From assembly GCA_015179125.1 (NCBI GenBank), contig WHVA01000230.1:104598-168597 (forward strand): DNA of 64,000 nt, written 5' to 3'. The stretch comes from Gautieria morchelliformis. Lineage: Eukaryota; Basidiomycota; Agaricomycetes; Gomphales; Gomphaceae. The notes below the pieces were generated by a model that had not been told where the DNA came from, ran no database searches, and saw only the letters and a list, made by a program, of their open reading frames with translations. This document shows, piece by piece, positions 22,266 to 33,957 of this stretch (positions are counted from its first letter, which is position 1; every line of letters begins with the position of its first letter). Made by a program: the position numbers and the translations under genes.

Positions 22266-25200
22266 TTAATATATTCCGATTTGCTCGTTGAGGATCTTCA
22301 CTCTAGGACTAGAAAGTCCTTTGGTGAGGATATCTGCCAACATTTGTTCGGTTGGCAAATAAACGAGCTTGGCTTGTTGATTTTTGATTATATCTCGAAG
22401 GAAATATAATCTGATGTCGAAATGTTTGGTTCTCGTGTGTTGTTGAGTGCCATATGTGATGGCAATGGCTGATTGATTGTCTGAATAAATTTTGATGGGT
22501 CTGTTCAGTGGTTGGAATATTTCAGAAATAAAATGGCGCATCCAGAGAGCTTCTTTGCCCGCATGGGTCAGGGCGACGAATTCGGCTTCAGTTGATGAGA
22601 GGGCTACTATCGACTGTTTCTGGCAACTCCATGAAACAGTGCCTCCATCAATCTGAAATAAGTATGCCGAATACGAACGCCTATGACTCTGTGAACCCCA
22701 ATCTGCATCTGAGTACCCCATCAAGCCGTCTCGATTTCTTCCAAGTGTGAGCTTGTAATGCTTCGTGCCTTTCAAATATTTGAAGACACGTTTGACTGCA
22801 TTCCAATGTGTGCCACCTGGATTTTCGAGGAATTGCGAAAGCAATGACACCGCAAATGCAATGTCAGGTCGAGTGGCTACAGCTGCCCACATCAGTGATC
22901 CTATAGCTTGCCTGTACGGAAATTTCGACATGGCTTTCTTGCCTCTCTCTGTAGAAGGACATTGGTCTTTAGATAATTTTACGGCTGGATCAAGAGGCGT
23001 AGCGTAAGTCTTTGCATCTTCGAGATTAAATTTTTTGATGATCTTCTCGATGTATGCAGGTTGTGAAATTGCAATAGTTTTCTTCTGCCAGTCTCTTTCG
23101 ATTTTGAGATTCAATAGCCAATGAATCTCGCCTAGATCTTTCATACTGAAGACCTGAGCAAGATCTCGTTTGACTTCGTCCAGGACTGACTGATTCTCAG
23201 CTGTGATGGTGAGATCATCCACAGCTGTTGCAATGATCACATGCCCCTTTCCGCCACGTCTATAAAATACAGCCCCATCTGTGGCTGACGTAGTGAATCC
23301 TAATTTGTGGAATTCACCACTTAGACGTTTATACCATTCCCTTCCAGATTGTTTGAGGCCATAGAGTGCTTTCTTCAGAAGTAGCACTTCGTCTTTGTCT
23401 CCAGACTCATATCCATACGGCTGCTTCATGTAAATAGGTTCAGGCAGTGTAGCATTGAGGTATGCATAGTCCACGTCCATTTGATGGATAGGCCAGTCAT
23501 TCCTAGCAGCAATGGCGCATATGATCCGTAGGGAGGATAACCGAGCAACAGGTGAGTATGTCTCATCATAGTCGACTCCAAACTTCTATGTGAAGCCTTG
23601 GGCGACCATTCTTGATTTAGGCATTATTGGTTTCCCTTCTGGATTACGCTTCCAAAGGTAGACCCATTTATTACCGACAATATTGGCTCCAGGAGGTGGT
23701 TTGGCTCGTTCCCACACTCCCTTGTCGATTAGGGCCTCATACTCTTTGTCCATTGATTTCTTCCATATAGGATTATTCAGAGCTTCGTCTGCATTGCTAG
23801 GTTCAATTTGACTCAAATCCGGCGCCTTGTTATTGTTTTGACCGTCGGTTAGAAACGCACTGATGGCACACTCATAGCTACTGATGCCATCAATCTCGGA
23901 GGATAATTCTTGGTCGAATAAAACTTCTTTATGGTCCTCAACGTCCTCGTAAGCTAGCGTAGTCATATGTGCGCCAGCTTGTCTCTGGGTTTGAGATCTT
24001 GTTACGGGACCTGATGGGGCCGGCTGCACTTGTTGTTGACGGATCCTTTCGCTTCTCCTTATCGGTTCAGCTTCTCTAGGTCTGTCATCAACTCCCTGAA
24101 TAGGTTGCAGCTTTTCAAGATATTCCTCTGGTGCATTTTCATCAATTTCTTCGATCTTTGCCTCTTCGCTGACTAAGCGACCGGGTACAGGCACTGATGC
24201 CGGAATGGCCTTCTTCTCCTCTCTAGACGTAGGTAGCTTAGATTCCTCAATAGAAATGATTGGGATCTTTCCCTTCTTCATCTCTGAATCAAACACAACG
24301 TTCCGTTCGACAGAAACTTTGTGCGAGTCAGGCCAATAAATATAATGACCATGGCTCTGCGCAGAAATTCCTATCCACCGAGCTCTCTTGGCACGAGCTT
24401 CCAATTTATCTCCCTGAGTGACCTTAACATAGACTTCAGTTCCCCACGCGTGAATGTCTTTGAGATTCGGTTTCTCATGGTGGATCATCTCGTAGGGCGT
24501 TTTATCCGGTAGAGCTCTTGTGTGCGTCCTGTTCCTAAGATAATTGGCATGCTGTATTGCATAGCCCCATAATATCTTAGGAAGGCCTGATTCTAACAGC
24601 ATGGCAGGAGTTCTCTCAGTGAGAGTTCGGTTCAGACGTTTGGCAACACCATTAGACTCTGGTGTGTCGTGTACCGTCAACTGATGCTTCGTGCCTTGTT
24701 TGGCTAGATGCTGTTCGAATTCAGAGTTCGTATACTCGCCCCCTCGATCAGAAACAAGTGCCTTGATGTGTACATTTCTCTGTCGAAGCATTAAAGCCTC
24801 ATAGAGCTTGTACTTTGAGAATGCTTCTGATTTGTTCGCCATGAGATAGATCACCGATTCTCTTGAGTAATCATCGATAAAGGAGACATAATATGACTTC
24901 TTATCGATCGTGAGGTGTCTTGCAGGTCCCCAGACATCAGAATAAATTCTGTCACTGAATTTTGATGTTCGGTCTCTGGGTTCTCGAGGAAGAGGTTTGC
25001 GTGCAATCTTGGCCTGAATACACGCATCGCAGACAATTCTATCGCCTATGGAGCTCAGTTCAATGCCCAATATCATGCCATGATTTAATAGATGTTGTAG
25101 GGACTTCTGTGAGATGTGCCCCATTTTTTGATGAATTTCCATAGCAGACAAACACATATGGGCTTGAGCACTTGGTGACTGGAGGTCTAGTCGATATAAA

Positions 25201-26510
25201 CCATTGACCTTCGGTGCTTGCATCAATACCTTTCCAGTAGCGTTAGATATTGTGCATTTCTGGCCACCGAGTCGAATGTCGTAGCCAGCATCATCGCACC
25301 GACCGATCGAGACGAGGGTAGCAGCAATTTTTGGAGCATAATATGTATCTTGCAACGTGACTTCTACTGTTTTATCTCCAACCTTATTGGATAATACAAG
25401 CAGTCCTGAACCGAAGGCATCAAAAGTGCCTTTGTTGGCTGCTCGGATAGTCCTCGGCTGTGAGAATTGACAGTAGTTCCTCAATAAATTTTTGTGAGGA
25501 GTCATATGCGATGTCGTTCCGGTGTCGAGTATAACTATAACTCCTGAGGATGTGCTCAGATTGAAATTAGAGCACTCGTCAAAATTGGTGAAGGCAAGAT
25601 GCCCATCACCACTTTCCTCAGAAGAGGACTCTTCTTCGGCAACATTCGCTTTTGCTTTACCCTTCTTCTTCTTCTTGGCTTTGGCTTTTTTCTTCTGACG
25701 TGGTCCTTGACCTTCTTTACCACCTCCTTTAGCCCAGCAATTTTCGATAGAATGTCCAGGCTTTTTGCAGTTGGTGCATATATGCGCCTTCTGCCCCTTC
25801 TGGTCCTTCTTAGTAGATGAACCAATAAACACCTGCTCTTCTTGCGGGAGTGTTTTCTTCCTGTCATACTGAGCCTTTAGTACCCTAATAATATTATCAG
25901 GGACCAATGGCATCCCGCATTCTTCAAGCGAAGTGGTAAGGGCATTCATGACTGCCTCATAGGATGGTGGAAGTGACGCAAGGATGATGTCCATAAATTC
26001 TTCTTCGGAAACTCTGGCTCCCATCTCATTAAGACGAGCATATAGGTCTTGGGCCTTGTCCAAATGATCTCTCAAGTCTCCATCCTCAGGACATCTCATA
26101 CTGCGGAGTTGTCTCTGCAGGCTGGTGAGGACCATCTTGGGCTTTTTGGTCATCTCATTGACCAGTGCATCCCAAGTCTCTTTTGCTGTCTTCTGCTTCT
26201 GTAGCATCAGGGCTAATGACTCTGACACTGAGACGATGATTTGGGTCTTGGCTTGTCCTTCTCTAGCAAGGTATCTCTCCAGCTTCTCCTCAGCCTTATC
26301 CATCTGAGTTTCCTCAGCTTCTGTAAGAATATGGCCTGGGGGCATAACTGGAGGATCAGGAGGTCGAGTGACTCTCCCTTCTACATGCTTGAGTAGATTT
26401 TTGGACTCGAAATAGCTGATGAGAGTGGCTCGCCACAATGGCCAATTACTTCCATCAGTAGCAAGCTTCTCAACACCCAATAGCTTCTCAGAAGTGTCTC
26501 CGGGGCCCAT
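22266..26510 (-). pseudogene. copia gag-pol polyprotein with one amber codon
   Basis: A 1,414-codon frame interrupted once, by TAG at 23588-23586, within GFT*KFGVDY at the start of the reverse transcriptase, where copia elements normally have Gln. Gag is followed by a CCHC knuckle (CTNCKKPGHSIENC), a protease site ILDTGTTSHM, and an integrase zinc region HQKMGH...CDAC. The integrase has its two Asp (YSDVWGP, VSDRGGEY), but the position 36 residues after the second Asp reads Lys (NGVAKRLNR) instead of the catalytic Glu. The RT has AVDDLT. RNase H has YSDADW, STEAEF and YSDNQSA. Start ATG 26510-26508 lies inside the primer-binding site. Confidence 0.95.
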
Positions 26511-26515
26511 AACCC
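26502..26515 (-). other. copia primer-binding site
   Basis: Minus strand reads GGGTTATGGGCCCC directly after the 5' LTR. This is complementary, with one wobble position, to the anticodon-loop half of initiator tRNA-Met, the internal-tRNA priming known for Drosophila copia. The gag ATG is embedded in it. Confidence 0.65.
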
Positions 26516-27012
26516 TGTTGAGGACAGGAATTATAGGCAGTAGGAATGGACTTCTTGCTCAAAAGAATAGACTAGAAATTAATTCACTCTCTCAGTGAAT
26601 TTAGTTGTCACTATAAATATATTATACACTACCTAGAAATTAATTCACTACAGAGGATTTCTAGGTCAATAAATCGAAAGAATGCTAGACTAATTTACTT
26701 GCCTCTCTCAGTGAATTTAGTTGTCACTGAGAGAGGGGGAAATTGTTTCACTGCGCATGTACTACTATCCGGCCCTTTAGCGCCCAAGAGCTCGCGCGTC
26801 GAAGTCATTTCAGACTCCGCTGGGTGCAGCCGCTTGTGAAAGTAGGAATAACAAAATGAAATAGAGAAACAGGGAGTGAGTGGAAAATTTCGAAAATCAC
26901 CAGAGAAATGGATGCATGATACAAGAACAACATGAGAAGAAATTGAGAAAGCACACAACAAATTGGATATATTATGCTTGATTTTGGTGCAGGAGCATCA
27001 ATGCACCCAACA
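26516..27012 (-). repeat. copia 5' LTR
   Basis: 497 bp, TGTTG...CAACA, the same as 21756-22252. It would carry the promoter of the element; transcription runs leftwards. Confidence 0.95.
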
Positions 27013-27017
27013 TCAGA
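27013..27017. repeat. copia target-site duplication, right copy
   Basis: TCAGA, matching 21751-21755. The host intron donor GTGAGT (minus 27022-27017) overlaps it. Confidence 0.9.
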
Positions 27018-27022
27018 CTCAC

Positions 27023-28055
27023 TGGCAGCATCATCCGGTGCAGAATTAGGACATTTGTCTAGCCTTGTATTGCACTGTTCTTCTCCAAGCTCAAGGTCAG
27101 ATGCGCTGCAGTGATCATTCGAAGGACAGTCAATTCACGGGTAGTTTACCACTGATCTTACGCACTTGTTGTTCCTTAGCTCCTTCCCATCCCGACCTCA
27201 CAATCTCTTCCCAGTAACTTGTGCTTCAAAGAACATCCAATGCACTGCGTCACTGTCACCCTTGTCTAAAAAATCGATGTACAACTCTTTGTAAGACTTC
27301 TTCACGGTTTCAAGTATCTGTTGTTTGTTCCTAAGTGTCTCCTGCACACACTTGGTCCCAAAAACCCCCAGGAATGCATCATTCTGTAGAAAAAACCTGA
27401 CTTATGAAGTGTTTCCAGTTCCTCAAGGCCGTCCACAATCACTTTGATGGCCAGCGGCGTTTTGAACTCAGCACTATAGCGTTCTCTTTGGATGAAGCTG
27501 GCACGCTGCTAATATTGGATGTTGAAGAGCCCATGCTAGCATTAGATGTCGAAGAGGCCATGCTAGTGTTAGATGTCTGAGCTGTAGTGACTGGTGAGGG
27601 AGAAGGAGGATATGAAGAGAAGCGTTGGAGATCCTGAGCATGCGTAGTTAAAGCTTGGCTGGCACAAGACAATGGGGAGCAAGATGAGTCTTCCCATGCC
27701 ATTTGAGACTTAGCTGATTGAGTATGCATCTGCGATCCATCGACCTTCTGAACTTTTTTCAACGGAGATGCAACAACTTCACCCTTGCGTTTCCCAACTC
27801 TCAGTGCCTTACCTCCAGGCTGACATATAAGCTCTTCTTCCAAATCCAGACAATCCGCCTTGTTAACATCAAAATGTCGATACAGAAGGCGTTGCTCAGG
27901 AATGACTTGCCAACTGGTGTCCAGTTGATGTAGACACCATTCTCCTTTCAAGTAGACCCAGACAAGCAAAGCTTCATTAAGGCCCATGATCGCTTTCAGA
28001 TCGAATGTAGCCGTTTTGATAGATGCAATGCACATGTAGGATGTGCATAATCGAA
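27023..28055 (-). pseudogene. split gene, middle exons
   Basis: From the Helitron border the frame reads IRLCTSYM...ATFDLKAIMGL, LLVWVYLKGEWCLHQLD, EQRLLYRHF and CLDLEEEL, then a Ser/Thr-rich linker to about 27439. Coding continues in other frames (LEELETLHK, NDAFLGVFGTKCVQ, then WEEIVRSGWEGAKEQQ) with at least one apparent frame break near 27200, and ends at 27023 with the donor GTGAGT of the copia-filled intron. The open frame and conserved-looking composition support a real gene. The breaks suggest decay or introns I could not place. Confidence 0.6.
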
Positions 28056-28392
28056 TTCCTATAGGTGAAAGTAGCACGGTGGGAGGTTGTGGGCGCGCTT
28101 ACAAATAATATTACGTAAAACTTATGTCATTCCTATAGGTGAAAGCGGCTCGGTGGGTTGTGGGCGTCGAGCTTATGTCAGCTTTTAGGTCATCAGTTTG
28201 TCAGCAGAGCGCGCGAGCGGTGCAGCCGCGAGCCAAGAACGCTGCGCAGCATGGTCACGTGACCGTTTGCGTTCCAAATGAGGTCAGCGGCGAGCGGCGC
28301 AGCCGCAAGAGAACGCTGCGCAGTGGTCACGTGACCCGTTCGCGACCAGAGCGCACATATGCGAGTGTGGTCCGTGCACGACACGCGCGCAC

Positions 28393-28402
28393 GGTATAAA
28401 GG
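28393..28402 (+). promoter_or_regulatory. TATA box of H1
   Basis: GGTATAAAGG followed about 30 bp downstream by a sequence (GGAACGCTAGGAACCTGCCC) that is conserved in H2 after its own TATA box. Confidence 0.5.
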
Positions 28403-28439
28403 CCGAACGGTAAGGAGGGAACGCTAGGAACCTGCCCAA

Positions 28440-28570
28440 CCGGCGATTCCTCTGTCTGCTGTCTGCCATGTGCTCTGTCTGCTCTGTCTGCTCTGTCTGC
28501 TCTGTGCTCTGTGCTGTCTGCTCTGTGCTCTGTCCGCTGTCTGCTCTGTGCCCTGTCTGCTGTCTCCTCC
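28440..28570 (+). repeat. CTCTGTCTG microsatellite in H1
   Basis: Imperfect repeats of CTGTCTGCTCTG length 5-9; the equivalent stretch in H2 is about 31700-31810. It is followed by a candidate splice donor (ATTGGTAGGT). Confidence 0.7.
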
Positions 28571-28799
28571 TTTAGCTGGCTGCCTGTCTATTGCTTGGCT
28601 GACTTTCTATTGGTAGGTAATATCTTTTGTTTAATGCATTGCCATGTATTTTATTTTATTTGTGTTTGTAATTTTATTAGTTCTTTTTTTTTTCATCATA
28701 GTATTGTCACATGTGCATTATATTTTGGTGATTTCTTTCGAAAATAGATTTAAATACCATCCAAAGACTGCTAAAGAAAATGTATTTTAATATCAATAT

Positions 28800-29370
28800 T
28801 TTTCAGGTTTTTTTTCGAAAATAGACATCAATAAGTTCCCTCTAAAATTAATGAGATTCTGCTTTTAAATGGTTTGTTTTATTGTTTTAATTACTGTAAA
28901 GCCACTTACCAGCCACCCCTCTCTGGCTATACTGGTGGCTGGCTTACTATGGCTTTGGCTGGGCTCTGGGTTTCTCTGTCAGTCTCTGGGCTTCTCTGGC
29001 TTTGGCTGGGTATTAATAACAGCCTCTGCTTCAATGTACTGTACTTTTTTGACATTTTTTCGCAGATAGATGTCAATAAATTATCCTGACTTTGTGAAAA
29101 TTGTCAGCTTAAATGTACAGCGCATTTTTTTGACATTTTTCAAAAATAGATAATCTTGACTCTGCTAAAATTAATAACAACTTCAGCTTAAATGTACTGG
29201 ACATTCATTTTGACATTTTTTGAAAAATAGATAATCCTGACTTTGCTAAAATTAATGACAGCAGCTGCTTAAATATGGCTTCCTTTACTATTGTATTTAT
29301 GTCTGTATATGTCACAAAATAGATATTGATACATGTCCCTGAGTTTGCGAAAAGTTAATGATAAGTAACA
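28800..29370 (+). repeat. about 85-bp AT-rich tandem repeats in H1
   Basis: Repeated blocks contain TTTTTTGACATTTTT, GAAAAATAGATAATCCTGAC and TTTGCTAAAATTAATGAC. The same family recurs at 32030-32600 and 32900-33310 in H2. Confidence 0.7.
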
Positions 29371-29399
29371 GCCCCTGCTCGCTTCACTTTGAAGCCCTT

Positions 29400-30145
29400 G
29401 GGGATGTGCTACACATGCCATTGGGACATGCTATGCATGCTATACTTGAGGGGCATGCTACACACACTAACATGCATGCTATGCATGGGGACACACACGC
29501 TATGCTTGGGGACACCCATGTTATGCGTGGAGACACGCATGTTATGCATGGGGACAAGCATGGTGTGCATGGGGATGTGCACACTATATGTGGGGACACA
29601 CTATGCTTGGGGGACATGGTACAAACAAGGGACACACTACAGGGGAATACACTACAAACACGGGACATTCTACACAAGCTATACTTGGGGGACACGCTAC
29701 AAACAAAGGACATGCTATGCACACTATACTTGGGGGACATGTTATGCATTGGGGACACACTTTGCACACTATACTTGAGGGAGACGCTACACACACTACA
29801 TGCAGGGACATGCTACACATGTGGACACGCTATGCATGGGGGACACACATGCTATAATTTAGGGACACACTATGTCTGGGCACATGCTACAAACCAGGGA
29901 CATGCTACACACAAAATACTTGAGGGACATGTTATGCATGTGGGACATGCCATGCACACTGTACTGCATGTGGGGACACACTACATATGGAGACATGCTC
30001 CATGTGGAGACACACTACGCACACTATGCTTTGGGACACACTACGTGTGGGGACATGCCACATGTGAGGATGCAATACGTGTGAGGACAGATAAAGTGTG
30101 ATGACACACTACAGGCAAGGACACACTACATGTGAGGTAGGGGAC
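29400..30145 (+). repeat. GGGACACACTA minisatellite in H1
   Basis: Dozens of variants of GGGGACACGCTATGCATG-like units of about 15-30 bp. All six frames appear falsely open because the units lack stops. H2 has related arrays at 32710-32890 and 33310-33620. Confidence 0.75.
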
Positions 30146-30639
30146 ATGAGACATGGGAGAAATGTGTAGAGTCATTACCTGTTATGTATCAGGTTTGGAT
30201 CTAAAAGGACTGCAGCTCCAACTTATATGTTGCACCCCCAACTATCATCCTAAGTATTCTGGAGATCTGAGATTGGAAGTTGGAAGAGGTTGAGTATTGT
30301 AACTGAAGTAGTAAGGGTTCAAGAATTGAGTTAAGTTGGATATGAGAAATCAAGTTGGAAGACGGAGGTCAGAGAGACAGAGGCCTTGCAGGTCTAATAA
30401 CCGGAGACAGTGCAAAGGGAGTGACATATCAAAGTCGATTATCTGATTGCTGAACAGAGGCACACATGACTGGGTTTTATACAAAGAGCTGAGACAACAT
30501 GTCAGAAGGTAGAGGTAAGCAATTCCAGTGCAAGTAACTAGAATAAAAGTACCTAATGCGAAACAAGAGGAACTACAAGGGGGTGCAGTGTAGAACTAAG
30601 AACAATAGGCAAAAGACCAAGGGTCTAATTGGTAGTGGA

Positions 30640-31390
30640 ACAAATGGAACTCCTGACGCTCTGGACTTGCTGTGCTGAGGGTCAAGTATGGAATGCTGGT
30701 GAAAAGAGTCATTAGGGGAAATATGTGAAGAACAAGGGGATCACAAGGTTGAAGTGCAGACATTGTGGAATAGAGTCAGAGGTGCGGGGGTACCGGAGTT
30801 GGTTGAGCATGGTCATAACATTACCTACCTTGATGTGTTATTTAGAGTTACTTTCAATCAATAAGAAGGGTTTTACTTATCTGAATGAAAATTTCTTATC
30901 CGAATGTGTTTGACTTATCCCAAGTTTGATTCACCCAATGCGTTTGACCTTACCGATGCATTTGACTTGCACCCCCATGCAAAGTGTGGGTACCCACCTA
31001 GGGAATTGATAGCGGAACAAATGGAACTCCTGATGCTCCGGAATTGCTATGTTAAGGGTTAAGTAAGGAAGGCTGGTGAATAGAGTCATAAGGGGAAGTA
31101 TGTGAATAGGAAAGAACAAGGAGATCAAAAGGTCGAAGTGTGGACATTGCGGAATAGAGTCAGAGGAGGTGCAGAGGTACCAGAGTTGGTCAAGCAGCAT
31201 GGTCATAACATTACCTACCTCAATGTGTTACTTAGAGCTACTTTTAATCAATAAGATGCATTTTACTTATCTGAATGTGTTTGAATTATCCCAAGTTTGA
31301 TTTACCCAAGGTGTTTGACTTTGCTGATGTGTTTGACCTTACCGAGGCGTTTGACTTGCACCCCCGCGCGAAGCGCGGGTATCCACCTAG
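30640..31390 (+). repeat. tandem duplication of the Helitron 3' tail
   Basis: Two diverged copies of about 370-390 bp (roughly 30635-31001 and 31002-31390). Each runs from GGAACAAATGGAACTCCTGA through CATGGTCATAACATTACCTA to a terminal hairpin and CTAG. Confidence 0.8.
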
Positions 31391-31644
31391 TCTAAGAGTT
31401 AAACGCGCTCAGTGGGTTGTGGGCGCTGCTGACCAGTGCTTGGTCACCAGTTTGTCAGCGCAGCGCGCGAGCGGCGCAGCCGCGAGCCCCTGGCCCTATC
31501 ACCGGTTTACGCCGGTCTGCCGGCTCCAGGGCTCTCTCTTTAGGTCAGCGGCGAGCGGCGCAGCCGCGAGTATGAACGCTGGTCAGCGGTCACGTGACCC
31601 GTTCGCGACAGCGTATGAGCATGGTCCGTGCACGACGCGCGCAC

Positions 31645-31654
31645 GGTATAAAGG
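31645..31654 (+). promoter_or_regulatory. TATA box of H2
   Basis: GGTATAAAGG in the same context as the H1 copy. Confidence 0.5.
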
Positions 31655-33309
31655 CCGCACGGTAAGGAGGGAACGCTAGGAACCTGCCCCACCGGCGATT
31701 CCTCTGTCCGCTGTCTGCTCTGTGCTCTGTCTGCTCTGTGCTCTGTCTGCTCTGTGCTCTGTGCTCTGTGTTCTGTCCACTGTCTGCTCTGTGCTCTGTC
31801 TGCTGTCTCCTCCTTTAGCTGGCTGCCTGTCTATTGCTTGGCTGGCCCTCTATTGGTAGGTAATATGTTTTTTTTTATGCATTGCCATGTATTTTATTTT
31901 ATTTGTAGTGGTAATTTTATTGTTTTTTTTTTTCATCATAGTATTGTCACATGTGCATTATATTTTTGTGATTTTTTTCGAAAATAGTTTTAAATAACAT
32001 CCAAAGACTGCTGAAAAAAATGTATTTTAATATCAATATTTTTCAGGGTTTTTTCGAAAATTGACATCAATAAGTTTCCTCTAAAATCAATGACAATAGA
32101 TTCTGCTTTTAAATGTGGTTTGTTTTATTGTTTTATTTACTGTAAAGCTGCTTACCAGGCACTCCTCTCTGGCTATACTGGTGGCTGGCTTACTATGGCT
32201 TTGGCTGGGCTCTGGGTTTGTCTGTCAGTCTCTGGGCTTCTCTGGCTTTGGCTGGGCATTAATAACAGCTTCTGCTTCAATGTACTGTACTTTTTTGACA
32301 TTTTTTCGCAGATATATGTCAATAAATTATCCTGACTTTATGCAAATTGACAACAGCTCCAGCTTAAATGTACAGTGCATTTTTTTGACAGATTTCGAAA
32401 AATAGATAATCCTAACTTTGCTAAAATTAATAACAGCTTCAGCTTACATGTACTGGACAGTTTTTTGACACGAAAAATAGATAATCCTATAATCCTGACT
32501 TTGCTAAAATTAATGAGCAGCTGCTTAAATATGGTTTCCTTTACTATTTTATTTATGTCTGTAAAATAGATATTGATACATGTCCCTGAGTTTGCTAAAA
32601 GTTAATGATAAGTAAAAGCCTCTGCTTGCAATTATATCTCTAATATTCATTGTAAACCCTCTGTCATTTACTTATTTTGCTTGCATATACAATAATTTCA
32701 CTTTGAGGCCCTTGGGGATATGCTACACTTGGGGGATGCATGTTATTCATGGGGCACTACGCATGGGGGACAAGCTATACTCAGAGGACAAACAAGGGAC
32801 ATGCTACACACACTATACTTGAGGGATATGCTATGCACACTATACTTGGGGACACACTACATGTGAGGACATGCCATGTGTGAGGACACACCTTATATAT
32901 CCTTTAAATTTTTCGATATTTTTTCGCAAATAGACATCAATAAATAAAACTTGCTAACCTCAATAACACTTAAATATCCTGTACATTTTTTTGACATTTT
33001 TTCGAAATGGATCTCAGTAACTTCTTTGCTCAAGTTAATAACAACTTCTGTTTTAATGTAGTGTGTTTTTTTTTTATCTTTTTTTGAAAAATAAATATAG
33101 ATATCAATGAATTATCCTGACTTTGCTAAAATTAATACCAGCTTCAGGTTACATGTACTGTACATTTTTTGACATTTTTTTAAAAGGTAGATATCAATAA
33201 ATTATCCAGGCTTTGCTAAAATTAATGACAACAGCTGCTTAAATGTGGTTTCTTTTGCTATTTTATTTATGTCTATATATGTCACAAAATAGATACTGAT
33301 ACATGTCCC

Positions 33310-33620
33310 TGATATGTGTGAGGACATGTTACGTGTGAGGACATGTTACGTGTGAGGACATGTTACCTGTGAGGACATGTTACGTGTGAGGACACACTAC
33401 CTGTGGGGACACATTACATGTGAGGACACATTATGTGTGAGGACACGCTACCTGTAAGGACACGTTATGTGTGGAGACACGCTACCTGTGAGGACACACT
33501 ACCTGTGAGGACATGTTACGTTTGGGGACACACTACCTGTGAGGACACATTACGTGTGGGGACATGCTACCTGTGAGGACACACTACCTGTGAGGACACG
33601 TTATGTGTGAGGACATGCTA
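33310..33620 (+). repeat. GTGAGGACA minisatellite in H2
   Basis: Around 17 tandem units of 17-20 bp, typified by ACGTGTGAGGACATGTT, immediately upstream of a coding-like stretch. Confidence 0.8.
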
Positions 33621-33756
33621 TCCAACTGCACTTTGGGTCTTCCCCCATTTCTGATTTTGGTATTGTTTCTGGTTCTGTGAGAGTGTCGTCATCGGAGGAT
33701 CAGCTGGCATATCCATATAACCACATTGTCAAAATTCAGGATCCCCAAGATCACTA

Positions 33757-33957
33757 TTGGATCTATTTCACAATGCACAAGCTTTGAAACCTGTGGATTA
33801 TGACAATAGGCGCAATCTTATAATCTCTGATGATTCAGTCAAGACCATTACCACTTTCATGTCTAGAGTCGCTGGGAGGGCCAGCCCAGAGGTCGAGAGA
33901 GAGCTCTGCATGTTCGGCTGTTCCTTGGGTGCATACATGATTCATGATACTATATGA
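33757..33957 (+). CDS. coding-like fragment inside H2
   Basis: A 66-codon open frame (LFHNAQALKPVDYDNRRN..., VAGRASPEVERELCMF) with normal amino-acid composition, set in otherwise repetitive AT-rich DNA and absent from H1. It may be a captured piece of a host gene, as Helitrons often carry. I do not recognise the protein; upstream sequence from about 33615 may belong to it. Confidence 0.3.
   Translation: MDLFHNAQALKPVDYDNRRNLIISDDSVKTITTFMSRVAGRASPEVERELCMFGCSLGAYMIHDTI

Larger units (their letters stand above)
21756..27012 (-). mobile_element. full-length Ty1/copia LTR retrotransposon
   Basis: 5257-bp element on the minus strand: two 497-bp LTRs beginning TGTTG and ending CAACA, a 5-bp duplication TCAGA, a tRNA-derived primer site next to the 5' LTR, a G-rich tract next to the 3' LTR, and one gag-pol frame in copia order (gag, protease, integrase, reverse transcriptase, RNase H). 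The two LTRs read as identical, so insertion was recent. It sits in the same orientation as the host gene, inside what was a 48-nt intron. One internal stop and a replaced integrase residue mean this copy cannot move by itself. Confidence 0.97.
28056..31390 (+). mobile_element. Helitron-like element H1 (non-autonomous, duplicated 3' end)
   Basis: It begins TTCCTATAGGTGAAAG at an AT host site; a second similar 5' end starts near 28130, so two element heads are stacked. It has a CG-rich head with GCGGCGCAGCCGC hairpin motifs and CACGTG palindromes, a TATA box, CTCTG-type repeats, about 85-bp AT-rich repeats and a GGGACACACTA minisatellite. Two tails of about 370-390 bp end in CCCGC-type hairpins and CTAG at 30998-31001 and 31387-31390. 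It has no protein gene. Its layout is shared with H2. Confidence 0.7.

Noticed and set aside
29358-30101. 247-codon ORF with Gly-Asp-Thr repeats
   Set aside because: It is translation of the GGGACACACTA minisatellite; overlapping frames on both strands are equally open and no other coding signal exists.
29400-30145. CRISPR-like array
   Set aside because: The units are degenerate, contiguous and variable in length without unique spacers, in a eukaryotic genome; it is a minisatellite.
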